Positions 1-7,606 of a DNA stretch of 13,561 nucleotides are shown here, piece by piece. The notes beneath the pieces are model-generated. The model had not been told where the DNA came from and ran no database searches. It saw nothing but the letters and a program-made list of their open reading frames with translations. The position numbers and the translations under genes are program-made. Each line of letters begins with the position of its first letter. The first letter of the stretch is position 1. Where the stretch lies: assembly GCA_964464595.1 (NCBI GenBank), contig CAYXGW010000138.1:1-13561 (forward strand). The letters are read 5' to 3'. The DNA comes from JADFJB01 sp964464595. GTDB lineage: Bacteria > Zhuqueibacterota > JdFR-76 > DREG01.

Positions 1-3000
1 CGGGATTGTAAATTTCTACAAATTCCCCATCTGTGGGTCGAGCAACAATTTCAGAAAGAAGTAATTTCAGTGGTGTAGACAAGCGAACACGGACCAAGTT
101 AACCGAGCTTATATCACTAAAGGTCCAAAGGCCTCCATCAGAGCTGGCTACTCTATGAAATAATTCTATCGTATCCCCAAGTGCAACGCCAGCAACCGCA
201 AGCAATGAATCCAGCCGGCCATAATTTATTGATAAAGCAGTATCCGTTTCTACATTGGTATTGATCAGACAGGAGTCAAAGCTTGTATCTAACGACAATT
301 GCCATATGTAAACCACTCGGTTTCCATACCAGTCGTGTGCTCGATTCCAGGAGACTACGAATTCTTGCTCTATACGGCCTCCTATGACAATTGTGTCACC
401 ATCTGCAGGTGTAAGAATGGTTGTCTGCATCGGAGGTGTATTGGGACTATGCAGGAGTTGGCCGCGGAGTTCACCGGAAGGTGAAAAATTGGAATGTACA
501 TTTACATAAAGTTCACCATTCTGCAGGAATTGGGCTGTATCTCCACCAGCAGAATACATGCTTTTATATATGCCACCAGTTTGATTTTGATCTATTGTTG
601 GATTCAGTGGAATCAACACAGATCCATTAACTCCGGCAGGCGCTAAATGAATGTGAGATGCTGCAAAGTTACCGACCAAATTTTCGAAAAATCCATTCAG
701 CCAAATTTTATTGGCATCCAATTCCACCATTACTTTTCCAACTCCAGAAGTCTTTACGGGCTGTACTTCATTAATACCAGCCAATTTTGTCACAAAAACA
801 TCTGTTGGATGGCTAATTTGTCCACGCATTTCGCCACGTGCGAAAAGGGATGAATGTACATTGACGTAAAGCCCTCTTTCTCTAACGGCTCTCAGGGTAT
901 CTGCACGAACGACAAACATATTTTCAGACCGGACATACAATCCTCCACGCAGATCCTCATCAAGGACTGGGGTAAGACCGTAAAAGACCGATCCATCTTC
1001 ATTGGCTGTACCACCATGGATATGCGAAGCCGCATAATCTCCTACCAAACCGTTGAATGATCCCGATACCCAGATCTTGTGACCTCGAGCTTCAACCATA
1101 ACTTTACCCATAGCGGGACTCTTGTTTGGGTCGGTTTCTTTTGTGCCAGCCAGGATGGCAATGAATACATCCACCGGTCTTCGCAGTTGACCGCGAACTT
1201 CTCCGCCCGGATATGCGGTGGAGTGAACATTTACATAAAAACCCCGATCCCTCAAAGTTTGTCTCTGTTCCGGGGTAAATACATTAGCATTACCCGCTCT
1301 AAATAACCAACCACAATGAGGATTGTTTTCTTCAGTTTCGGCATTTAGTGGAAAAATAACCGGACCATTTACGCCTTCGTTGCCAAGATGAATATGAGAC
1401 GCGGTAAAATCACCCCGGAGGTCTTGAAAAAATCCATATAGCCAGAACTCGTGGCCGCGCACCTCTAATGTGGCTTTACCCATACCTAAGCTATTGTTGG
1501 GTTCCACTTCATTTGCACCTGCCAGTATTGCATTGAATACATTCACAGGTCTTCTGATTTGCCCACGAATTTCACCTGCTGGGAAGCGGGTTGAATGGAC
1601 ATTTACATACAATCCCTGTTCCCTGATGTCTCTGCGACGATCCGGGTCTAAAGTTAATTTATTTTCCTCCCTGATATATACTCCGCCACGGTCGTCCGGA
1701 TCGATAGTCGCATTTAATCCAACCAACACAGGACCGCTCACATCAAAGTTACCTGAGTGAATATGAGAAGCTGTAAAATTCCCTTTTAAACCGCTAAATT
1801 CGCCAAAGACCCAAATTTCGTTTCCTCTCGCTTCGATGGTCACTTTACCCATTCCCATAGATTTATTTGGCGGATGTTCTTTGCTTCCTGCTAAAATGGC
1901 GTTAAACACCTGGACAGGACACCAGATTTGACCACGGATTTCGCCAGCTGGGAAAACATCGGAATGAATATTGGCATACAATCCGGAATTCTCTAGTAAA
2001 TTCCTCTGCTCCGGAGTCATAACAAATCGATTTTCTTCTCGGATATAAATGCCCATTGAGAGATTCTCGTCTACTTCCGCAGTTAAAGGAAACAGAACGC
2101 CGCCATTCTCATTTGCCGCTCCCTGGTGAATATGGGAAGCTGTAAAATTTCCTTCAAGCCCTGAGAATGCACCGGACAACCAAAGATCATGGCCACGTGC
2201 TTCGACAATCAGCTTGCCCATCGCCATGGTTTTATTCGCCGGATTTTCTTTTGCGCCGCCAAGGATCACATTAAACACATCGACAGGATACCAAATTTGT
2301 CCCCGGATTTCACCGCCTGGATGGACCTGGGAATGAATGTTGACATATAGGCTGTCTGATTTTAATGCCGCCCACTGTCCTGCATCCAGGCTGTACCTGT
2401 TCTCCTCACGAATATAAAAGCCGCCGCGGTTATTCGGCTGGAGTTGCGGACTAAGAGGGATAATCACGGGTCCAGCTTGATTAGCTCTGCCAATGTGGAT
2501 GTGTGAAGCTGTATAATCTCCCACCAGGCCGGTAAATTCACCTAATAACCAGAGGTCGTAGCCCCGAACCTCTACGGTGAGTTTGCCCATTGCCATCGTT
2601 TTGTTGGGCGGCACCTGTTTGCTGCCGGCCAAAATGACATTATACACATCAACGGGACAGAAGATTTGACCCCGGACTTCGCCGCCTGGATAAACCTTCG
2701 AGTGTATGTTTCCGTAAAGGCGTCCCTCACGCAACGCCTCAATTTCCGGCAGCTCAAATTCAAATTTGTTGTCTGCCCTTAAGTAAAACCCGCCCCGTTG
2801 ATCTGGATCAAGATTGGGATTAAGCGGGACATGTACGGGGCCATTTTCACCTGCCGGCCCGATGTGAATATGGGAGGCTGTGTAATCGCCTTCCAATTTG
2901 TTGAATTCACCGCTAAGCCAAACATCGTGTCCGCTAACTTCTACAGTCAGCTTGCCCATGGCCATTGTCTCGTTCGGTGGTACTTCTTTACTGCCGGCGA

Positions 3001-4570
3001 GAATCACATTGAAGATCTCCACCGGCGGCCCAATCTGTCCACGAATCTCACCTCCAGGATAAACCTCGGAATGAATGTTCACGTAGAACTGTTTCCCACG
3101 CAATTGCTCGATCTGGAGGGAATCTAATGTAAAAGTATTGTTAAGCGGGCTGTACGTGCCGCCTCTCTGATTTGAATCCAGAGTGGGGGTCAGTGGAATA
3201 AGTACCGGTCCATTCGCGCCAGCAGCTCCTAAGTGAATGTGGGAGGCGGTATAATTGCCTACCAGTCCACTAAACGATCCGGAAACAGAAATCAGGTTTT
3301 GGTGGCGCTCCACAACTACTTTTCCCATCGCCATAGTTTTGCTAGGAGGCACTTCTTTGCTGCCGTTTAAGACCGCCATAAATGGATGAATGGGTCCCTG
3401 CAAAATCACCTGACCTCGAATTTCACCACCAGGATAGACATTTGAATGAATGTTGGCATATAGGCTATCTGTTAAAAATGCCTGGAATTGTTCTGATGTA
3501 TACGCAAACACGTTGTCTTGTCTTAAAAAGACGCCACCGCGCTGATCGTCATCGAGAGTTGGATTGAGTGGTACCTGTACAGATCCATTTTCGCCTTCAC
3601 CCCCGAGATGTATATGTGCCGCTGTAAAATCACCATCTAATTTACTGAATGTTCCATGAACCCAGATGGAGTCCCCAAAAACTTCTAAAAAGATTTTTCC
3701 CATCGCCATGCTTTTGTTAGCCGGAACTTCTTTGGAACCCGTTGGAATCGCAGAACAGATAATGGTTGGAATTCCATTAGTCTCTATTTGGCCGCGAATT
3801 TCACCGCCCGGATAGGCCCATGTGTGCACGTTGATGTATAAACCACGATTTCGCAATTCTTCGATAAAGACGGAATCAACCGGGAAAGTATTGTTGGCTG
3901 GTTCGAAAGTGCCACTACGCTCGTTCGCATTCAAAGTAGGATTCAAAGGGATAATGACGGGTCCGTTCGAGGTCTCATCTCCGTTATGAATATGGGAGGC
4001 AGTGAAACGGCTTGAGAGTGTATAAAACGGCCCTGAAAGAACGATATGGTTTGCAACTAATCGGACGGATACTTCACCCATCGCCATAGTTTTAACGTGG
4101 GGAATCTCTTTGCTGCCCCCCAAGATTGCCGTGAAGAATTCTTCCGCAAATACGATTTGTGCTCTGAGTTCTCCTGTTGGGTTTGTCTCTGTATGAACAT
4201 TAACATACAATTGGCCGTCTAGTAAATTCTGTAACGTATCGGCATTCATAATGAACATGTTGTTCGCTGCTTCAAAAGTCCCGCCTAAAGAATCACCATC
4301 AATAGTAGGATTCAGTGGGATAAGTACCGGTCCGTTTGTACCTGCTGCTCCAAGGTGAATATGGGAAGCAGTATATTTCCCGGATAGACCGCTAAAGGAT
4401 CCGGTAACAGTCACCTTATTGCTGTCAACTGCAACCGATATCTCGCCTGTCGCAGCAGTTGTAACAGCCGGGACTTCGTTATCTCCCGACAAGGGAATTT
4501 GTGCAAAGGCATTGTTGGTAAGAAGTATAGTTAATAAAAAGCACCCAAAACTCATTATCATTTTACGCAT
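1..4570 (-). CDS. Giant secreted protein with eleven tandem CHRD domains, Ig-like spacer and start of a lamin-tail domain (3' end outside window)
   Basis: One uninterrupted minus-strand frame of 1523 complete codons runs from the ATG at 4570 off the left edge. Residues 1-23 are a classic signal peptide (MRKMIM, then a hydrophobic core, cleavage after AFA before Q24). Residues 24 to about 1371 are eleven copies of a CHRD (chordin) domain. Each copy has an opening like L-x-G-S/N-K/N-E-V-P, then A-M-G-K, a central T-A-S-H-I-H, N-G-P-V, and a closing L-Y-V-N-V-H ... P-G-G-E-I-R-G-Q. Residues about 1380-1490 (from ILTPADGDTIVI through ...FSDISSVNLVRV) resemble an Ig/SusE-like module. The last visible residues, LLSEIVARPTDGEFVEIYNP, match the opening of a lamin-tail (LTD) domain. 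A strong AAGGAGG lies 5 nt before the ATG. The protein is surely exported; a C-terminal secretion or anchoring domain may follow but is not visible. CHRD domains occur in animal chordin and many bacterial surface proteins, and their bacterial role is not established. Confidence is high for the domains and low for function. Confidence 0.95.
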   Translation of the reverse strand, partial: MRKMIMSFGCFLLTILLTNNAFAQIPLSGDNEVPAVTTAATGEISVAVDSNKVTVTGSFSGLSGKYTASHIHLGAAGTNGPVLIPLNPTIDGDSLGGTFEAANNMFIMNADTLQNLLDGQLYVNVHTETNPTGELRAQIVFAEEFFTAILGGSKEIPHVKTMAMGEVSVRLVANHIVLSGPFYTLSSRFTASHIHNGDETSNGPVIIPLNPTLNANERSGTFEPANNTFPVDSVFIEELRNRGLYINVHTWAYPGGEIRGQIETNGIPTIICSAIPTGSKEVPANKSMAMGKIFLEVFGDSIWVHGTFSKLDGDFTAAHIHLGGEGENGSVQVPLNPTLDDDQRGGVFLRQDNVFAYTSEQFQAFLTDSLYANIHSNVYPGGEIRGQVILQGPIHPFMAVLNGSKEVPPSKTMAMGKVVVERHQNLISVSGSFSGLVGNYTASHIHLGAAGANGPVLIPLTPTLDSNQRGGTYSPLNNTFTLDSLQIEQLRGKQFYVNIHSEVYPGGEIRGQIGPPVEIFNVILAGSKEVPPNETMAMGKLTVEVSGHDVWLSGEFNKLEGDYTASHIHIGPAGENGPVHVPLNPNLDPDQRGGFYLRADNKFEFELPEIEALREGRLYGNIHSKVYPGGEVRGQIFCPVDVYNVILAGSKQVPPNKTMAMGKLTVEVRGYDLWLLGEFTGLVGDYTASHIHIGRANQAGPVIIPLSPQLQPNNRGGFYIREENRYSLDAGQWAALKSDSLYVNIHSQVHPGGEIRGQIWYPVDVFNVILGGAKENPANKTMAMGKLIVEARGHDLWLSGAFSGLEGNFTASHIHQGAANENGGVLFPLTAEVDENLSMGIYIREENRFVMTPEQRNLLENSGLYANIHSDVFPAGEIRGQIWCPVQVFNAILAGSKEHPPNKSMGMGKVTIEARGNEIWVFGEFSGLKGNFTASHIHSGNFDVSGPVLVGLNATIDPDDRGGVYIREENKLTLDPDRRRDIREQGLYVNVHSTRFPAGEIRGQIRRPVNVFNAILAGANEVEPNNSLGMGKATLEVRGHEFWLYGFFQDLRGDFTASHIHLGNEGVNGPVIFPLNAETEENNPHCGWLFRAGNANVFTPEQRQTLRDRGFYVNVHSTAYPGGEVRGQLRRPVDVFIAILAGTKETDPNKSPAMGKVMVEARGHKIWVSGSFNGLVGDYAASHIHGGTANEDGSVFYGLTPVLDEDLRGGLYVRSENMFVVRADTLRAVRERGLYVNVHSSLFARGEMRGQISHPTDVFVTKLAGINEVQPVKTSGVGKVMVELDANKIWLNGFFENLVGNFAASHIHLAPAGVNGSVLIPLNPTIDQNQTGGIYKSMYSAGGDTAQFLQNGELYVNVHSNFSPSGELRGQLLHSPNTPPMQTTILTPADGDTIVIGGRIEQEFVVSWNRAHDWYGNRVVYIWQLSLDTSFDSCLINTNVETDTALSINYGRLDSLLAVAGVALGDTIELFHRVASSDGGLWTFSDISSVNLVRVRLSTPLKLLLSEIVARPTDGEFVEIYNP
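458..4501 (-). repeat. Eleven-unit tandem CHRD repeat, about 369 bp per unit
   Basis: The His-Ile-His codons of the units lie at 4355, 3986, 3608, 3233, 2864, 2495, 2126, 1757, 1388, 1016 and 647 (lowest base of each 9-bp site). The spacings are therefore 369, 378, 375, 369, 369, 369, 369, 369, 369, 372 and 369 bp: 123 codons with a few in-frame one- to three-codon indels. DNA identity between units is modest while the protein motifs are kept, which suggests old duplications under selection. Each unit is a full CHRD domain, not a short linker repeat. Confidence 0.93.
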
Positions 4571-4575
4571 AACAA

Positions 4576-4582
4576 CCTCCTT
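4576..4582 (-). promoter_or_regulatory. Strong ribosome binding site of the CHRD-repeat gene
   Basis: On the minus strand this reads AAGGAGG, complementary to the 3' end of 16S rRNA, 5 nt before the ATG at 4570. It fixes the start and indicates efficient translation. The following residues form a signal peptide, which supports the choice. Confidence 0.8.
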
Positions 4583-4649
4583 GTTTGGTTACGTTATGAA
4601 ATTGAGAATTTGCTATCTTTAATTTGAAATAGAATACTATTTGACTTGA

Positions 4650-4680
4650 ATTATACTCTGCAGAAATACTTGTTTTGCAA
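4650..4680 (-). promoter_or_regulatory. Candidate promoter of the CHRD-repeat gene
   Basis: On the minus strand a perfect TATAAT (4655-4650) is preceded by TTGCAA (4680-4675) with a 19-nt spacer, slightly long for a primary-sigma promoter. It would give a leader of roughly 70 nt before the ATG at 4570. In such AT-rich DNA a chance match is possible, and the gene may instead use the alternative sigma factor encoded divergently. Confidence 0.35.
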
Positions 4681-4704
4681 TTAAAAGATATGAGGGATAA
4701 CTAT

Positions 4705-4714
4705 CCGGATCCGG
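4705..4714. promoter_or_regulatory. GC-rich perfect palindrome in the divergent intergenic region
   Basis: CCGGATCCGG is a perfect 10-bp palindrome and the most GC-rich spot in an otherwise very AT-rich 369-bp region. It lies between the candidate minus-strand promoter (4650-4680) and the candidate plus-strand promoter (4771-4798), where an operator for either or both genes could sit. No known regulator site was recognised. The rest of 4571-4939 holds no gene that I can see. Confidence 0.3.
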
Positions 4715-4770
4715 TTTACAAGTTGAAAAATACATAAATTAAGTTTTTAAGTCAAGTAGTTTTTACTTTT

Positions 4771-4798
4771 TTGTAATAATAATTTGTGCGTGTATATT
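4771..4798 (+). promoter_or_regulatory. Candidate promoter of the sigma/anti-sigma operon
   Basis: TTGTAA (4771-4776) and TATATT (4793-4798) are separated by 16 nt and would leave a leader of roughly 135 nt before the sigma-factor ATG at 4940. Two GGAAA-like boxes further down (in the stretch 4818-4834) could instead be part of an ECF-type -35 element for autoregulation, but no convincing matching -10 was found. This is a pattern match only. Confidence 0.3.
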
Positions 4799-4939
4799 GT
4801 ACATTAATATCGTTAAACGGAAAACTTTGGAAACTGAAGATTATTCTTATCATTTAACAAGGAATTCCAAACAACAAAAGACAAAACTTTTTTTCTTCCT
4901 TAAGCGTCCAATAAACTATATGCGACATATGGAGAATGA

Positions 4940-5542
4940 ATGAACAATTTTAGTGATGCCGAATTAATCGAACGGTTCAGGAAAGGACAAATTCAGGCAT
5001 TTAACTTGCTGGCATGGCGTTGGCAAAAGCCGATTTTAAATTTTCTCTACCGATTTCTCGGAAATGTACAGGACTCAGAGGATGCTTGTCAAAAAACTTT
5101 TATTAAGGTGTATCAAAAATTGATAGATTTGCAGGATTTAAATAAATTTAGAGTTTGGCTTTTCCAAGTAGCCGCGAATCAAGCGAGGGATCAATTGCGG
5201 CACAGGAAGCGGCATTCATTTTTTTCGATAGATTCAAATTCTAATATGGATGACGAAATAGTGCCAGAACTCCCGGACCCGGAATCAAATAATATGGAAG
5301 ACAATGCACACGGGAAACAGTTACGGCAAATATTTGAAGAAGCCATGCAAAACATACCGGAAGAACAACGGGTCGTTATAGTTATGAAAGTATACCAGGA
5401 TTTAAAATTCATTGAAATTTCAGAAGCCTTGAAATTGCCATTGAATACGGTGAAATCCCGCATGTATTATGGCTTAAAAGCTTTAAAAGAAATTCTGAAA
5501 AAACAAAACCTCAGTGAGGAGGCGTTGAGTTATGAAATGTGA
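4940..5542 (+). CDS. ECF-family RNA polymerase sigma factor
   Basis: This 200-residue protein has the two-domain layout of an ECF (sigma-70 group 4) factor. Residues about 8-90 form sigma region 2, with the conserved helix D-S-E-D-A-C-Q-K-T-F-I-K-V-Y at 45-58 and F-R-V-W-L-F-Q-V-A-A-N-Q-A at 70-82, which bind core polymerase and the -10 element. A variable acidic linker follows (about 97-125). Residues about 138-188 form region 4, with IPEEQRVVIVMKVYQDLKF leading into the helix-turn-helix I-S-E-A-L-K-L-P-L-N-T-V-K-S-R that reads the -35 element. GGAG at 4931-4934 precedes the ATG by 5 nt. The stop overlaps the start of the zinc-finger anti-sigma gene, so the two are translationally coupled. 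Length and motifs are typical. Its regulon is unknown; the divergent CHRD gene is a candidate. Confidence 0.95.
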   Translation: MNNFSDAELIERFRKGQIQAFNLLAWRWQKPILNFLYRFLGNVQDSEDACQKTFIKVYQKLIDLQDLNKFRVWLFQVAANQARDQLRHRKRHSFFSIDSNSNMDDEIVPELPDPESNNMEDNAHGKQLRQIFEEAMQNIPEEQRVVIVMKVYQDLKFIEISEALKLPLNTVKSRMYYGLKALKEILKKQNLSEEALSYEM

Positions 5543-6218
5543 TTTAGTAAAAGAGCAACTAATGGATTATATTTTCGCGGAGTTGGATGATTCATCCCGG
5601 GAAAATATAGATGAGCATCTAAAGAAATGTGAGAATTGTTCGAATGAAGTTGCAGCATTCAACCAGACAGTAAAAGTGATGAAAAAATGGCCCCAGGTTG
5701 AGCCGATACAAAAAATGATCTTTACGGTTCAGAAGCTCAATTTTCTTGATCGGGTAAAAACATTTTGGTCGGAAGCGATGGAAAGCTCCCGAATTTGGCG
5801 CTGGGGTTTTCGTTTGTCTGTAACCGCTATTGTCCTGGCTCTGTTATTCATTCAAACGGATTTTACATATGGCGACGGCCAATTTTCCATAACTTTTGGC
5901 GGCAAAGAAAATACAACCCAGATTTCAAATTCACAAGAATTGGTTACGGCTTTGAAAAAGGCCCAACAAGAAAATTTGTATTTAACCAGCCAGTTGATTC
6001 AAGATAGTGAAATCCGGCAAAGAAACTTATTCATTTCCAAAATGAATGAGCTATCCAAGTTGATGGATCAACAACGGCTGACAGATTTGCAATATGTCGG
6101 TGAAAGCCTGAACCGCATAGATCGAAGAAATACATACCAATTTGACCGGACTAATTCGATCTTGCAGGGACTCGTACAAACGACAGGCGCAAGCAATTTT
6201 GATAACAGAAACAGGTAA
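5532..6218 (+). CDS. Membrane-anchored zinc-finger anti-sigma factor
   Basis: The 228-residue protein starts inside the end of the sigma gene (11-bp overlap) with GAGGAGG about 9 nt upstream. Residues 1-45 carry a ZAS/zf-HC2-like metal site: Cys3, then His29-x3-Cys33-x2-Cys36. This domain normally holds the cognate ECF sigma factor at the membrane in the cytoplasm. A single membrane helix lies at about 93-108 (after the Trp/Arg-rich RIWRWGFR). The C-terminal 115 residues are therefore outside the cytoplasm. About 133-205 is rich in Gln, Leu, Glu and Arg (ELVTALKKAQQENLYLTSQL and beyond) and probably forms a coiled coil. No known sensor fold was recognised. Release of the sigma factor by signal or proteolysis is inferred from the family. 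Confidence 0.88.
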   Translation: MKCDLVKEQLMDYIFAELDDSSRENIDEHLKKCENCSNEVAAFNQTVKVMKKWPQVEPIQKMIFTVQKLNFLDRVKTFWSEAMESSRIWRWGFRLSVTAIVLALLFIQTDFTYGDGQFSITFGGKENTTQISNSQELVTALKKAQQENLYLTSQLIQDSEIRQRNLFISKMNELSKLMDQQRLTDLQYVGESLNRIDRRNTYQFDRTNSILQGLVQTTGASNFDNRNR

Positions 6219-6237
6219 ATAATAACCGGAGAGTAAC

Positions 6238-7362
6238 ATGCGTTTTTCAAAAATAATTGCAGCATTAATTGTGATTGCAGCCCTTTTATTGATTGGAGAT
6301 TCGAACCCTATTTTTAGTCAAACCAAGAAAGCCGTTATTAAATCGGAAATTTACATCATGGAAGACATTCTCGATCAATTATTGCAGGCTTCCCGCCAAA
6401 ACTTATTCGAAGGAAAAAACATCAAAGGTTTTTACCTGGATGATTTTGGTTTGGTTTTTACGGTTAGTTTGGAAAGAAACTTCTTTAGTGTTTTTTCATT
6501 TGGTAATGAATTTGGAATTTCGGTTGGCAGGAGTGGAAGTAAGAAAGACAAAGAGAAAGATAAAGCAAGATCGTTCGCATATATGGCCAGCTCTATGGAT
6601 ACTGCTCAAATGAACCAATGGATGGACAAGCTAAATAAGAAAATTCATACCTTTTTAGGCACATATGTTGATGTTAACAATCACATAGGTTCAAATGAAA
6701 ATGTCGGTGTCCTGGTATCTTTTAACAACATGGGCAGAAATCAGCCGCTTGGGAAATTTTACCAAGTAGTGAAAAGTAATATTGTGGAATATAGAAATGA
6801 CAGGATCGACCGGGATGGATTTGTAACCAGGATAAAGCAGCAGAATATCGATGATGGCAAGGAGCTTGAACAGATTTCGATAATGAGCAGAATATTACAC
6901 TCAAGTTTATCTGAAAAAAGGAACCAGCAAATTTTTGGCAATCGAAATATTAATGGCGTGTATATTAACAACCTTGGCGTCATGTTTACGGTTGGTGGAA
7001 TTTCACTCATTCACGATTTTGCCATTGAATCAATTCCCTTTTTAAATCCGGGAGCGGGTAGAGCGGAAGATTTTGTGTTTAGCGTGAGAAAAAGACAAGA
7101 GGAAGAAAAGAAGAAAGTAAAAGAAAGAATATCAGATTATAAAAAGAAGATTGTGAAGATCATTGGTGATTATGGCCCATCATTAAGGTTCCTCCCGGCG
7201 AATCAATCCATCATCGTTTTGTTTGGTGCGGATGGCGGATTCTCTGATGTTCAATCTTCAAATGTCTTGATCCGTTTAAAAAAGAGAGATGTGATGAGAT
7301 ATTCCCAAAATAAACTGGATTTGACAGGTCTGATTAAACTAGCACAGCTTGAAGAGTATTAA
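6238..7362 (+). CDS. Exported protein of unknown function with an internal duplication; third gene of the sigma operon
   Basis: The 374-residue protein begins with a signal peptide (MRFSKIIAALIVIAALLLIG..., probable cleavage near NPIFSQ at 24-28), so it acts in the periplasm or at the surface. GGAGAG at 6228-6233 precedes the ATG, and only 19 nt separate it from the anti-sigma stop. I recognise no family, but the sequence repeats itself. NIKGFYLDDFGLVFTV (61-76) matches NINGVYINNLGVMFTV (237-252). KIHTFLGTYVDVNNHIGSNENVGVLVSF (135-162) aligns with KIVKIIGDYG...ANQSIIVLFG (304-330). VVKSNIVEYRNDRIDRDGFV (177-196) aligns with IRLKKRDVMRYSQNKLDLTG (345-364). A charged Lys/Glu-rich insert follows each first block (about 100-110 and 284-305). 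The likely job is sensing or envelope modification linked to the sigma/anti-sigma pair, inferred from position only. Confidence 0.85.
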   Translation: MRFSKIIAALIVIAALLLIGDSNPIFSQTKKAVIKSEIYIMEDILDQLLQASRQNLFEGKNIKGFYLDDFGLVFTVSLERNFFSVFSFGNEFGISVGRSGSKKDKEKDKARSFAYMASSMDTAQMNQWMDKLNKKIHTFLGTYVDVNNHIGSNENVGVLVSFNNMGRNQPLGKFYQVVKSNIVEYRNDRIDRDGFVTRIKQQNIDDGKELEQISIMSRILHSSLSEKRNQQIFGNRNINGVYINNLGVMFTVGGISLIHDFAIESIPFLNPGAGRAEDFVFSVRKRQEEEKKKVKERISDYKKKIVKIIGDYGPSLRFLPANQSIIVLFGADGGFSDVQSSNVLIRLKKRDVMRYSQNKLDLTGLIKLAQLEEY

Positions 7363-7393
7363 ACACAGCATGATAGCTTAGCCGGGGAACTGA

Positions 7394-7410
7394 AAAACAA
7401 AATTTGTTTT
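7394..7410. repeat. AT-rich inverted repeat after the sigma operon
   Basis: AAAACAAA and TTTGTTTT flank a single central A, 32 nt after the stop of the duplicated exported protein. The almost absent loop and lack of G/C make it a poor terminator hairpin. It may be an incidental A/T palindrome or a protein-binding site. Confidence 0.25.
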
Positions 7411-7446
7411 AAACTAAATCTACGTATTTATAACTACTTAAATTCT

Positions 7447-7481
7447 AATTCGATCATTCATCGAATTGGAAATGTCTTTCC
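7447..7481. repeat. Two adjacent perfect inverted repeats upstream of the glycosyltransferase
   Basis: AATTCGAT (7447-7454) and ATCGAATT (7460-7467) form an 8-bp stem with a 5-nt loop. Directly after it, GGAAA (7468-7472) and TTTCC (7477-7481) form a 5-bp stem with a 4-nt loop. No T-run follows, so this is not a standard intrinsic terminator. It could be an operator, a leader structure or an mRNA 3'-end stabiliser. Nothing else is visible in 7363-7606. Confidence 0.35.
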
Positions 7482-7606
7482 ATCCTCAAAATTTATTGGC
7501 ATATTATAAGCAAGATCAGGCATGTTTAACTTCCGTGGTTTAACATTTTTTTGGCTTCCTCTGGAAAAAACTTGCCAGGACAGTACTGAATTTTGATGAA
7601 AACCCA

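Noticed and set aside
1470..3127. Open frames of 96 and 109 codons on the plus strand (1470-1760, 2798-3127)
   Set aside because: They lie opposite the CHRD-repeat gene, show no domain or Shine-Dalgarno of their own, and are explained as antisense shadows of a conserved coding sequence.
458..4501. Regular 369-bp periodicity that could suggest a CRISPR or satellite repeat
   Set aside because: The period is 123 codons of a continuous frame encoding CHRD domains; there are no short identical repeats with unique spacers.
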